From contig CAKSEO010000004.1 of assembly GCA_934446565.1 (NCBI GenBank), positions 22,934 to 86,933 of the forward strand: a stretch of 64,000 nucleotides of DNA, in the 5' to 3' direction. Every line of letters begins with the position of its first letter. Positions within the stretch are counted from its first letter, which is position 1. The DNA is from an uncultured Oscillospiraceae bacterium. Its GTDB lineage: Bacteria; Bacillota; Clostridia; Oscillospirales; Ruminococcaceae. This document shows positions 48,342 to 55,930 of the stretch, piece after piece. The translations under genes and the position numbers were made by a program. The notes below the pieces were generated by a model. That model ran no database searches. It was not told where the DNA came from and saw only the letters and a list, made by a program, of their open reading frames with translations.

Positions 48342-49403
48342 TTAAATAAACAGCTGAAGCAGCGTGCCGATTATTCCCACGCCGACTGTGATAGCCGCAA
48401 ATATCGCCCAGAACTTGCGCCAGCTCACCGGGAGCTCGCCGACGAACTTTCCTGTCTGCGCGTTCATCGCGAATTTGTAGATCTTCCCGCGGTAGTTCGT
48501 GCTGAGTATCCACACGGGGAGCATTGCGTAACGTATCTTGCCTGTATTAAGGCTCATGTTGGTGCTCTGGGTAGTCACTGTCTCGTAGCCTACAACGGTG
48601 TTCCGCAGAAGCTCCTGCATTCCGTTCTTGACGCGCTCGTTTGCCCGGGGCTGCGCCGCAACGGAATCCACATTGTACCTGTCCGCCAGGAATCCCGACA
48701 GATACGCCTGCTGGAACGGCTTCCCTGCTGCTACGTCGAATGGCTCTATTGCCTCCATGTAGTGCGCCTCCACCTTGTCCGAGCCGTTCACCGGAACATC
48801 GGCGAACCCTGCTTCGCCCTCGCGGATGACCATGTAGTGCTCAGTGCGGGTGTAGTCAAAATCGTCCGTTGACCACTTCTTGACTTTAGTAGCGTCAAAA
48901 CGCATTTTTCCGGCAGCGTCGCAGTCGTAAAGCCAGAACGGCACGTACAGCCCCTTTATCTCCTCGATACGGTGCTCGGAAACGAACGTCGGCGGGAGCA
49001 GCGGCTTGCCCTTGCAGAACTTGCGGAGGGCGTTCTGCGCTTCCTCCTTGGTCTTGCTGAACGGGATTATGAGGTCAGGCTGGAGCAGTCCGGATACGTT
49101 GTTGTCAAGCACAACAGGGCTATCGCAGTAGGGGCAGCTTGCAGCCGCGGAATCTTCGCTGACTGTGATAGCTCCTCCGCAGGATCTGCATATGTAGTTT
49201 TTCAGCCCCGTGACCTCGCCGGGCGCCGTGTACGGGTCCCATGCGTACTCCTCGACCGGAGCGGAGTTCTCCTCGCGCTCGAATTCCTCGAGAGTGGCTA
49301 TATCGTAGCTGTTGTCGCAGTAGTCGCACTTCATCTTCTGCTCGTTAGCGTTCCATTTGAGCTTCGCGCCGCAGCCGGGACACTTGAATTCCTGTACTCC
49401 CAT
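48342..49403 (-). CDS. Double zinc-ribbon membrane protein
   Basis: A 353-residue protein with two zinc ribbons at the N-terminus (CPGCG and CDYCD, about 9-31; CRSCGG and CPYCDSP, about 72-95). A long soluble domain follows (LYVPFWLYDCDAAGKMRFDATK), then a single C-terminal membrane helix (about 328-350). It resembles widespread clostridial proteins of unknown function that are encoded beside TPM-domain proteins, as here. Confidence 0.8.
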   Translation of the reverse strand: MGVQEFKCPGCGAKLKWNANEQKMKCDYCDNSYDIATLEEFEREENSAPVEEYAWDPYTAPGEVTGLKNYICRSCGGAITVSEDSAAASCPYCDSPVVLDNNVSGLLQPDLIIPFSKTKEEAQNALRKFCKGKPLLPPTFVSEHRIEEIKGLYVPFWLYDCDAAGKMRFDATKVKKWSTDDFDYTRTEHYMVIREGEAGFADVPVNGSDKVEAHYMEAIEPFDVAAGKPFQQAYLSGFLADRYNVDSVAAQPRANERVKNGMQELLRNTVVGYETVTTQSTNMSLNTGKIRYAMLPVWILSTNYRGKIYKFAMNAQTGKFVGELPVSWRKFWAIFAAITVGVGIIGTLLQLFI

Positions 49404-49425
49404 GATTACCTTCCTTTCCGCATAA

Positions 49426-50673
49426 TCAGTTCATTTTCTTGCGAAGTATTGTATGCGCCGGCACGCTTATCTCCGTCGGGATAGTCAGCTTTTCCGTCGC
49501 ACGTCTTGCAATGTCTATCTGCATTCCGTCAGCGCCGAACATCTGTTCAGGCTTGAACACTATCGGTTCAGCGTGTGGCGGGAGCAGCTCCAGTTCGTCG
49601 TTCAGCGTGAAATAGTTGCGCTGGGTGAGGTGCATTACGCCGTTTGCGCATTCATCGACAACGCCCACGAAATCGTAATCCCGCATGTAGCCGCTATCCG
49701 CGAAGTATTGTCCGCCGTTGGTGACAACGGTAGGGTCCTGCGTTCCGGAGCCGTCGGTCGGCTTTCCGTAGAAAAATCCCGTGCTGTAGGGGCGGTGGCT
49801 TATCTTGTTCACCTCGTCAAGCACCCACTTTGGCGGCTTTTCGCCCTTTAAATAGCTGTCCAGCGCCGCACGGTACGCGTTGACCGTCAGCGCAACGTAG
49901 TACGCCGACTTCGCTCTGCCCTCGATTTTGAAACTTGTCACGCCTGCGTCGATGAGGTCGTCCAGATGGTCTATCATGCACATGTCGCGGGAATTGAGGA
50001 TATAGCTCCCGCGCTCGTCCTCGAACACCTTGAAGAACTGGTTGGGGCGCTTTTCCTCCATGAGGTAGTAGCCCCAGCGGCAGGGCTGAGCGCACTCGCC
50101 TCGATTCGCGCCGCGTCCGGTGAGGTACTCCGAAATGAGGCATCTGCCGGAAAAACTTACGCACATCGCGCCGTGAACGAAAGTTTCGATCTCCATATCC
50201 TCCGGTATTCTGCGGCGTATCTCGCGGATATCGTCCAGCCCGACCTCCCGGGCGAGGACTACGCGTTTTGCGCCCATTTTGTACAGTTCTATCGCAGTCT
50301 GGTAATTGACTACGCCGGTCTGCGTGGAAATGTGCAGCTCCATCTTCGGCGCGTACTGCTTTATCATGGAGATAACGCCGAGGTCGCAGGCTATCGCCGC
50401 GTCAACACCGCACTCCTGCGCTGCCGCGATGTACTCCGGAAACTGCTCTATCTCACTGTTGAGCGGTATCGTATTGCAGGTCAGGTGCACCTTAACACCG
50501 CGCTCGTGGGCGAGCCTGACCGCACGGTCAAGCCCCTCCATGTCGAAATTCTTCGCACCGGCGCGCATTCCGAAACTCTTTCCGGCGAGGTAAACAGCGT
50601 CGCAGCCGTAGTCCAGCGCGGAGCGCAGGCACTCCTCGTCGCCTGCCGGAGCAAGTAACTCTATCTGATTCAT
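49426..50673 (-). CDS. U32-family protein, tRNA/rRNA hydroxylation type
   Basis: A 415-residue member of the peptidase U32 family. Members once annotated as collagenases (YrrO/TrhP, RlhA) are now known to hydroxylate tRNA or 23S rRNA uridine or cytidine. It shows the N-terminal ELLAPAGDEECLRSALDYG and the central FVHGAMCVSFSGRCLISEYL and GECAQPCRWGY region with the cysteines of an iron-sulfur cluster. Its start overlaps the mltG stop (TAATG), so translation is coupled. RNA substrate inferred from family. Confidence 0.9.
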   Translation of the reverse strand: MNQIELLAPAGDEECLRSALDYGCDAVYLAGKSFGMRAGAKNFDMEGLDRAVRLAHERGVKVHLTCNTIPLNSEIEQFPEYIAAAQECGVDAAIACDLGVISMIKQYAPKMELHISTQTGVVNYQTAIELYKMGAKRVVLAREVGLDDIREIRRRIPEDMEIETFVHGAMCVSFSGRCLISEYLTGRGANRGECAQPCRWGYYLMEEKRPNQFFKVFEDERGSYILNSRDMCMIDHLDDLIDAGVTSFKIEGRAKSAYYVALTVNAYRAALDSYLKGEKPPKWVLDEVNKISHRPYSTGFFYGKPTDGSGTQDPTVVTNGGQYFADSGYMRDYDFVGVVDECANGVMHLTQRNYFTLNDELELLPPHAEPIVFKPEQMFGADGMQIDIARRATEKLTIPTEISVPAHTILRKKMN

Positions 50674-52070
50674 TATCCTTGTTCCTCCTCGCGCAGAGCT
50701 GCGTCAACGATGTTCTGCTCGTGCTTTTCTATCGTGCTTGCAAAGTAGAATACTCCATCGCTGCTGCTCAGGAAATAGTAATAATCGGTTTCAGCCGGGT
50801 AAAGCGCGGCGTTTATCGCCTCCATACCCGGGCTGCATATAGGTCCTGCGGGAAGTCCCTCGCAGGTATAGGTGTCGTAGGCGTTGATCACGTTTTCGTA
50901 AAGGGCGAGCGAGCTCTTGGGGATATTCGCGCGGATAACGTCCTCGATATAGTGGTCGGTGGTGTCGGACTGGAGGTGCGGATATTCGTACATGTTCTCC
51001 AGACGGTTGTGGAATACCGACGAGATATTCGCCATGTTCTCCTCGTTGGTGCCCTCTTTCTGAATGATGGAAGCGAGCGTTACGACCTGGTCGAATGTCA
51101 TTCCCAGCTCCTTAGCGCGGGCGTACATCTTCTTTGTCACCTTGTTGTCGAAGTTGGCGTACATCTTTTCAGCGGCTTTCTTCGCGTACTCGCTGGTGTC
51201 CATGCTGGGCTTGTCGGGGAGGTCGTCGATAACGTAAAACTCATAGGTATCCGGGAACAGATAACCCTCGAGAGCGTAGAATCTGTCCTCCGTAACGTCT
51301 ATCTGCTCCTCGAAATCGTACTTCTCCTGCTTGGTGCGGTAGTACTTCTCGAAATCGTCAGCGCGGCATACCAAGTTTTCCTCGAGCAGCTGACCTATCT
51401 GCTGTGCGTTATAGCCCTCCGGTATCATTACCGTTACGGTGTTCGTGTACTGGCGGACGGTTTTCAGCAGCGTGATGATGTTGCTGTAGGACATGTTGGA
51501 GCTTACGGTGTACTCTCCGTCAAGGAAACCCTTGCCCTCGTCTTTCATGTTGATGTAAGTCTTGAACAGCCACGGCATTTCGATGATGCCATTTTCGTGC
51601 AGCGTTTCCGCGATGTCGTCCACATTCATGCTGCCGGTTATGACTATATCCGCCTCCCGGCTTTTCTTCGCCATACCGGTATAGTCCATCAGCCCGACGA
51701 TAACTTTCCACGCAAGGAAAACTCCCACGCATATCGCCGCAACGGACAGCACGACGCCAAGGAACACATGACCCATTGTGCGGGTATGGTTCGTGTAATT
51801 TTTCTTTTTGCGGCGCTTCCTGCGCTTTCTCACAGGATTTGCGGCGCGGGTCGTCCCGGGCTCGTCAGCGGCGGTCAGGGAATCCATCATGCGGGTGCTG
51901 CCGGGGTCGTCAGCGCTGTTGAGCTCTGTGAAACGGTCACGCGGCGATATTCCGGATGGGTCCTCCGGCTCGGCGTCATGTATGCTGTTCAGTTCCCGGG
52001 TGGCTCCGAAATCGTCGGAGTTATCGTCGTCCACCGGGAATCCCAGCTGGTCAAAATTCTTATTATCCAT
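50673..52070 (-). CDS. mltG: Endolytic murein transglycosylase MltG
   Basis: MltG cuts new glycan strands to end peptidoglycan synthesis. The 465-residue protein has a long charged cytoplasmic part (about 1-98) ending in a lysine/arginine-rich stretch, a membrane helix (about 103-125) and the YceG domain outside. The catalytic glutamate is in IIQKEGTNEENMANISSVFH near 340. YLFPDTYEFY and the closing GLPAGPICSPGMEAI are also diagnostic. It lies between the folate gene and the U32 gene. Confidence 0.94.
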   Translation of the reverse strand: MDNKNFDQLGFPVDDDNSDDFGATRELNSIHDAEPEDPSGISPRDRFTELNSADDPGSTRMMDSLTAADEPGTTRAANPVRKRRKRRKKKNYTNHTRTMGHVFLGVVLSVAAICVGVFLAWKVIVGLMDYTGMAKKSREADIVITGSMNVDDIAETLHENGIIEMPWLFKTYINMKDEGKGFLDGEYTVSSNMSYSNIITLLKTVRQYTNTVTVMIPEGYNAQQIGQLLEENLVCRADDFEKYYRTKQEKYDFEEQIDVTEDRFYALEGYLFPDTYEFYVIDDLPDKPSMDTSEYAKKAAEKMYANFDNKVTKKMYARAKELGMTFDQVVTLASIIQKEGTNEENMANISSVFHNRLENMYEYPHLQSDTTDHYIEDVIRANIPKSSLALYENVINAYDTYTCEGLPAGPICSPGMEAINAALYPAETDYYYFLSSSDGVFYFASTIEKHEQNIVDAALREEEQG

Positions 52071-52091
52071 ATATTTTCCTCATGTATTGCG

Positions 52092-52628
52092 TTAGTCAGT
52101 GACTACGATATCCGCCCTGCGGTCGTGAGGTTCTGCGGGGACCTCCATCACAAAATCCGAATAGCAGACGATGACGGACTTCCCGGGGAATCCCGCAAGG
52201 AACCTGTCGTAATACCCTCTTCCATAGCCCAATCTCAGCCCGCTGCGGTCGCAGCAGAGCGCAGGAACTACACAAAGCGAATCCTCGTCCGGAACAGCGG
52301 GAGCTGTCCGGTTCAGCGGCTCAAGGATATTGAACCTGCCTACAGACAGGTCGTCGAACGCGCGTATCGGATAAAATGTCAGTTCAGATTCTCCGGAAAC
52401 CGGTACTGCGACGAGCTTTCCACGCTCGAAGCACCACCGCATCAGCTGACGCGTGTCAACCTCTATCTCGGTGGAAACGTAGGTGAAAACACTACTGCAC
52501 TGCTCCAGCAGCGGAACGAGACGTTCGAATACCCTCGCGTCCGCAGCCGCCCGCACGTCGTCCGGCATGCTCCGGCGGCGCTGTATTAGCTCACGGCGCA
52601 GCTGCTTCTTTTGCTCTGTAGTGCTCAT
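52092..52628 (-). CDS. fau: 5-formyltetrahydrofolate cyclo-ligase
   Basis: A 178-residue enzyme that uses ATP to convert 5-formyl-THF to 5,10-methenyl-THF, rescuing a storage form of folate. It has the N-terminal KKQLRRELIQRRRSM and the nucleotide-binding signature LRLGYGRGYYDRFLA near 132-146. It overlaps the DJ-1 gene by four bases. Length and motifs are standard. Confidence 0.93.
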   Translation of the reverse strand: MSTTEQKKQLRRELIQRRRSMPDDVRAAADARVFERLVPLLEQCSSVFTYVSTEIEVDTRQLMRWCFERGKLVAVPVSGESELTFYPIRAFDDLSVGRFNILEPLNRTAPAVPDEDSLCVVPALCCDRSGLRLGYGRGYYDRFLAGFPGKSVIVCYSDFVMEVPAEPHDRRADIVVTD

Positions 52629-53173
52629 CTGTCGGCAACTATGCTGGAACGCAGTTCAGCGGATCTGTCCGTGCCGCAGAGCACCTTTACCAGCTCCAGA
52701 CCGAACTCTATCGCAGCGCCCGCGCCGCATGCCGTAGTGAACTGACCGTCGGTAACGCAGGGCTTATCCATCAGGACTTCCGCGCCGGTCAGATACTGCT
52801 CGAATCCCGGGAAGCAAACTGCCTTTCTGCCGGACAGCAACCCCAGCTTACCAAGTATTGACGGAGCTGCGCAGATAGCCCCGACATGTACCCCGTTATC
52901 AACGCAGTACTTTATTGCGGACTGCACGGTCTGGGACTTCTCGAGGTTGAGCGTTCCGGGCATTCCTCCAGGAAGTACGATGAGCTGGAGCGAGCTGTCA
53001 AGCTTGACTTCCGCTTCGGTCAGGTCGGCGGTGACCTTTATCCCGTGCGAACTTGTAGGGGTAGCCGTGCCGACTCCGACCAGCTTAACGTCAAGCTTAG
53101 AGCGGCGCAGCATGTCGATAGGCGCAATTGCTTCTGTTTCTTCAAATCCATCTGCTAAAAAAACGTATATCAT
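52625..53173 (-). CDS. DJ-1/PfpI family protein (YajL-like)
   Basis: A 182-residue DJ-1-like protein. The conserved cysteine is in VGAICAAPSILGKLGLL near 98-114 and the acidic partner in DGFEETEAIAPIDMLRR near 8-24. Members act as chaperones, deglycases or glyoxalases; the exact role is debated. It is encoded with housekeeping genes in the tmk-mltG set. Confidence 0.9.
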   Translation of the reverse strand: MIYVFLADGFEETEAIAPIDMLRRSKLDVKLVGVGTATPTSSHGIKVTADLTEAEVKLDSSLQLIVLPGGMPGTLNLEKSQTVQSAIKYCVDNGVHVGAICAAPSILGKLGLLSGRKAVCFPGFEQYLTGAEVLMDKPCVTDGQFTTACGAGAAIEFGLELVKVLCGTDRSAELRSSIVADR

Positions 53174-53174
53174 T

Positions 53175-54065
53175 TTAAACCTCCGTAAATGTTATCAGGT
53201 GTTTTTCTTCAAGGAATGCCGGGTGATATGATAATTTTGCCTTGCGCAGTCCCTCGGAGCCGGTGTCCTCCTCGCGGTTGATATAGGCGAATTTATCCGC
53301 AAGCGTCTTTGCAAACTCACAGTTTACTGCGGCATAAGCGCCCTGGTAGGTCAGCAGTGCTTTTTCCGCATGGACCACGAACGTATCCGCCGCTGAGGGT
53401 TCGCCGAACGTAAACGCCTGCGGCTCGCCATTCACGCGGAGCAGACCTCCGGTGTAGCCAAGCTCGCCGAAATAACGCAGGCTCTCGTCAACTACGGCTG
53501 CCTCAGTGTTCTTTTCATCGTCAGGCTCGCCGGAATCCAGCCACTTGTTCAGCACATCGCGGCATTCCGGGATATTGTCCGGCGTTATCGTCTCAAACGA
53601 CCAGTTGTTTTCGTAAAAACGATTCAGGTGGTTGCGCTTGGAATGGTAGCGCTTTCCCTTTAGTTCAGCCAGGTCGGATGAATTGTAGATATAGTCGAAG
53701 CCGTCCCGGTCAGGTACAGCTGCGACGTCTGGATACAGCGACTTCAAAACTGCGGCGCACTCTGCGTTTGCCGTCATCAGCAGCGGTATTCCGTGCGACC
53801 TGCAATACTCCTTGAGAGCGGGTATCAGTCTGCGGATATCTCCGCTTCCCGCCGGATACAAAAAGCGCGGGGTCCCGTCAGTATGGTCGGTATTTTTCAG
53901 CAGGTAGAAATCCTCAAAGCGGCATATTTCCGCATTGTAAACGTTTCTCCAGACGTAGTTGTTTCCAAAAGTGTATAAACAGCCCCGGAAATCCGATTCA
54001 GCAAGCAGCTTAACTGCCCACTCCCTGTCGGAAAGCTCCGGATGTCTGAAATTAAGCTCTGCCAT
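53175..54065 (-). CDS. DUF2156 family protein (GNAT-like)
   Basis: A 296-residue cytoplasmic protein of the DUF2156 family, related to the aminoacyl-transferring domain of MprF, which adds lysine to phosphatidylglycerol. The family core KRYHSKRNHLNRFYENN near 134-150 and GGLLRVNGEPQAFTFGE near 200 are visible. There are no membrane segments, so it is not a full MprF. Function unknown; a peptidyl- or aminoacyl-transferase is a reasonable guess. It overlaps tmk by one base. Confidence 0.88.
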   Translation of the reverse strand: MAELNFRHPELSDREWAVKLLAESDFRGCLYTFGNNYVWRNVYNAEICRFEDFYLLKNTDHTDGTPRFLYPAGSGDIRRLIPALKEYCRSHGIPLLMTANAECAAVLKSLYPDVAAVPDRDGFDYIYNSSDLAELKGKRYHSKRNHLNRFYENNWSFETITPDNIPECRDVLNKWLDSGEPDDEKNTEAAVVDESLRYFGELGYTGGLLRVNGEPQAFTFGEPSAADTFVVHAEKALLTYQGAYAAVNCEFAKTLADKFAYINREEDTGSEGLRKAKLSYHPAFLEEKHLITFTEV

Positions 54066-54724
54066 CAGATATCCTCTGTTTCTTTCTTTATTCTGAGGGA
54101 GATCTCCCCGATGGACAGCGGCGACGCCCCGTCGGAACAGGGAATTATCCTCCAGCCCCAGCGTTCGGCAGTGTAAAGCGCGCTCTCGCGGCAGCTTTTC
54201 AGGAATGCTATACTGCTCTCGTGGATGTCCTTTTTCGTCTCATCGCCGTTATACCGCGCGGAAAGCAGCTTCTGCGATACCTCGATTGGCATGTCAAGAA
54301 AGATCACGCGGTCAGGCTCGGGAAGCCCGAGTCGATTGTACTCGTGATCTCTCAGCCAGTCCAGGAATTCGTCCCAGCTTTCACGCGGCAGCTTCGTCAT
54401 CTGGTATATCGCGTTTGATGTGGTGTACCTGCCGGATACAATAAGCGAGCCGCTTTCATAGTCGTTTTTCCAGTCGGTGACGTAGCTTGCGTAGCGGTCG
54501 GCGGCGTAGAAGCCCGAGGCGGCGTAGGCTCCCGCCCTGCCCTCACAGGGAATGTTCCCTTTAAGGTAGTCGGAAACCACTCTGCCGGTGCTGCTCTCAT
54601 AATTGGGGAAGCTTATCAGCCGGGTTTTTCTAGTCGCTGCAAGATCATTGTACAGTATGTCCAGCTGGGTGGATTTTCCACAGCCATCAAGACCCTCTAG
54701 TACTATTATACGTCCTTTGTTCAT
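54065..54724 (-). CDS. tmk: Thymidylate kinase
   Basis: Tmk phosphorylates dTMP to dTDP. The 219-residue protein shows the P-loop LEGLDGCGKSTQ near 8-19, DRYASYVTDWKNDY near 96 and a FLDMPIEVSQKLLSAR segment near 150. Unlike E. coli Tmk it has the shorter LID arrangement common in clostridia. It is the first gene of a long co-directional cluster (to about 40.8 kb) without visible internal terminators. Confidence 0.92.
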   Translation of the reverse strand: MNKGRIIVLEGLDGCGKSTQLDILYNDLAATRKTRLISFPNYESSTGRVVSDYLKGNIPCEGRAGAYAASGFYAADRYASYVTDWKNDYESGSLIVSGRYTTSNAIYQMTKLPRESWDEFLDWLRDHEYNRLGLPEPDRVIFLDMPIEVSQKLLSARYNGDETKKDIHESSIAFLKSCRESALYTAERWGWRIIPCSDGASPLSIGEISLRIKKETEDI

Positions 54725-54760
54725 CGTTATCAGTCCTATTACATTGTATATTCATATTTT

Positions 54761-54789
54761 ATTTTATCATATTCGGGCGATTTAGTCAA
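54761..54789 (-). promoter_or_regulatory. Promoter of the tmk cluster
   Basis: TTGACT (54784-54789) and TAAAAT (54761-54766), spacer 17. Confidence 0.65.
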
Positions 54790-54819
54790 TGCTTTTTGTA
54801 CAATTTGTATCAAAGCGCA

Positions 54820-54849
54820 CAAAAAGCGGACTGGATCTCTCCAGCCCGC
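54820..54849 (-). terminator. Terminator after the DHH gene
   Basis: Stem GCGGGCTGGA / TCCAGTCCGC with a four-base loop, then TTTTTG on the minus strand. Confidence 0.85.
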
Positions 54850-54864
54850 GATTATGGTTATGTA

Positions 54865-55806
54865 TTATTTTGCCACATTGTAAAGCTTGTCGTAATTTAC
54901 AAGCTCATTGAGCAGCTTGGGAACCTTCTCCTCCATCTGGTCGTCCGGGAACTGGCATGTACCTACTGCCATATGTCCGCCGCCGCCATACTTGAGCATG
55001 AGCGAGCCAACATTCACATGGCTTGTACGGTTGAGTATCGAATAACCTACTGCGCAGGAGCAGCCCTTGCCGCCCTTGCCGTCAACTATCCAGCAGGAGA
55101 TATTCTGCTCAGGGTACAGGCTATAAATAAGGAAGCGGTTGCCGGTATATATCGGGGAAACTCCGCGCAGGTCGGTGATTATCACATCGTCCTCGGTACG
55201 GGTGTATTTGTGCACCATTTCCTTGAACTTTTCGGTCTGCTCGTTATAGAGCTTGATACGCTCCTGGATATCGGGCATTGCAAGTATCTCGTCGGTGCTC
55301 ATGTATGCGCAGCATTTCAGCAGCTTTTCCATCAGCTGGTAGTTGCTGATAGTGAAGTTTCTGAAACGTCCGAGTCCGGTTCTGGGGTCCATAAGGAAGC
55401 CGATAAGTATCCAGCCCTGGGGATTGAGTATCTCATCACGGGTGAGGTTGCCGCTGTCAACCTTATCGACTGCCTCCATAAGGTCGTCGAAATTCGGGAA
55501 ACGCTCCTTGCCGCCGTAGTACTCATATATGATACGCGCGCAGCTGGGAGTGATACGGCTCTCGCCCTTGTACTTGCCCTTGTACTTTCTGCGTTCTTCC
55601 TCGCTGGAATGATGGTCGAACCACAGACCGCAGCCCTCAACGAACGGAACATTGGCAAGAACATCGTTCTCCGTCACAGGAATAAGACCGTCCTGGAGAT
55701 CCTTCGGGTGCGCGAAAGTCCAGGAATCCGGCTCGACAACCCCGGCGCAAAGCAGAAGCGCTCCGCATGCAAGTCCATCAAAATCCGAACGTGTTATAAG
55801 TCTCAT
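54865..55806 (-). CDS. DHH-family phosphoesterase
   Basis: A 313-residue DHH/DHHA1 protein. The N-terminal part has RSDFDGLACGALL and the metal-binding DHH in LWFDHHSSEEE near 82. The C-terminal DHHA1 domain ends with KYGGGGHMAVGTCQF near 275-290. Relatives degrade nano-RNA or cyclic di-AMP products; here the substrate is not known. It stands alone between two terminator regions. Confidence 0.88.
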   Translation of the reverse strand: MRLITRSDFDGLACGALLLCAGVVEPDSWTFAHPKDLQDGLIPVTENDVLANVPFVEGCGLWFDHHSSEEERRKYKGKYKGESRITPSCARIIYEYYGGKERFPNFDDLMEAVDKVDSGNLTRDEILNPQGWILIGFLMDPRTGLGRFRNFTISNYQLMEKLLKCCAYMSTDEILAMPDIQERIKLYNEQTEKFKEMVHKYTRTEDDVIITDLRGVSPIYTGNRFLIYSLYPEQNISCWIVDGKGGKGCSCAVGYSILNRTSHVNVGSLMLKYGGGGHMAVGTCQFPDDQMEEKVPKLLNELVNYDKLYNVAK

Positions 55807-55930
55807 GATGATACCTCTCTATATCTGAAATAATATAACCTGTAAATTATCGGCAGGAGTTCAGCGTTTAAACGCCTGTAACTATTATAGCAAATCTTTC
55901 CGCAAAAATCAACAGGAATTTTCACTTTTT

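Noticed and set aside
50679-52589. A 636-codon plus-strand frame opposite mltG and the folate gene
   Set aside because: It is a shadow of two clear minus-strand genes with full motifs.
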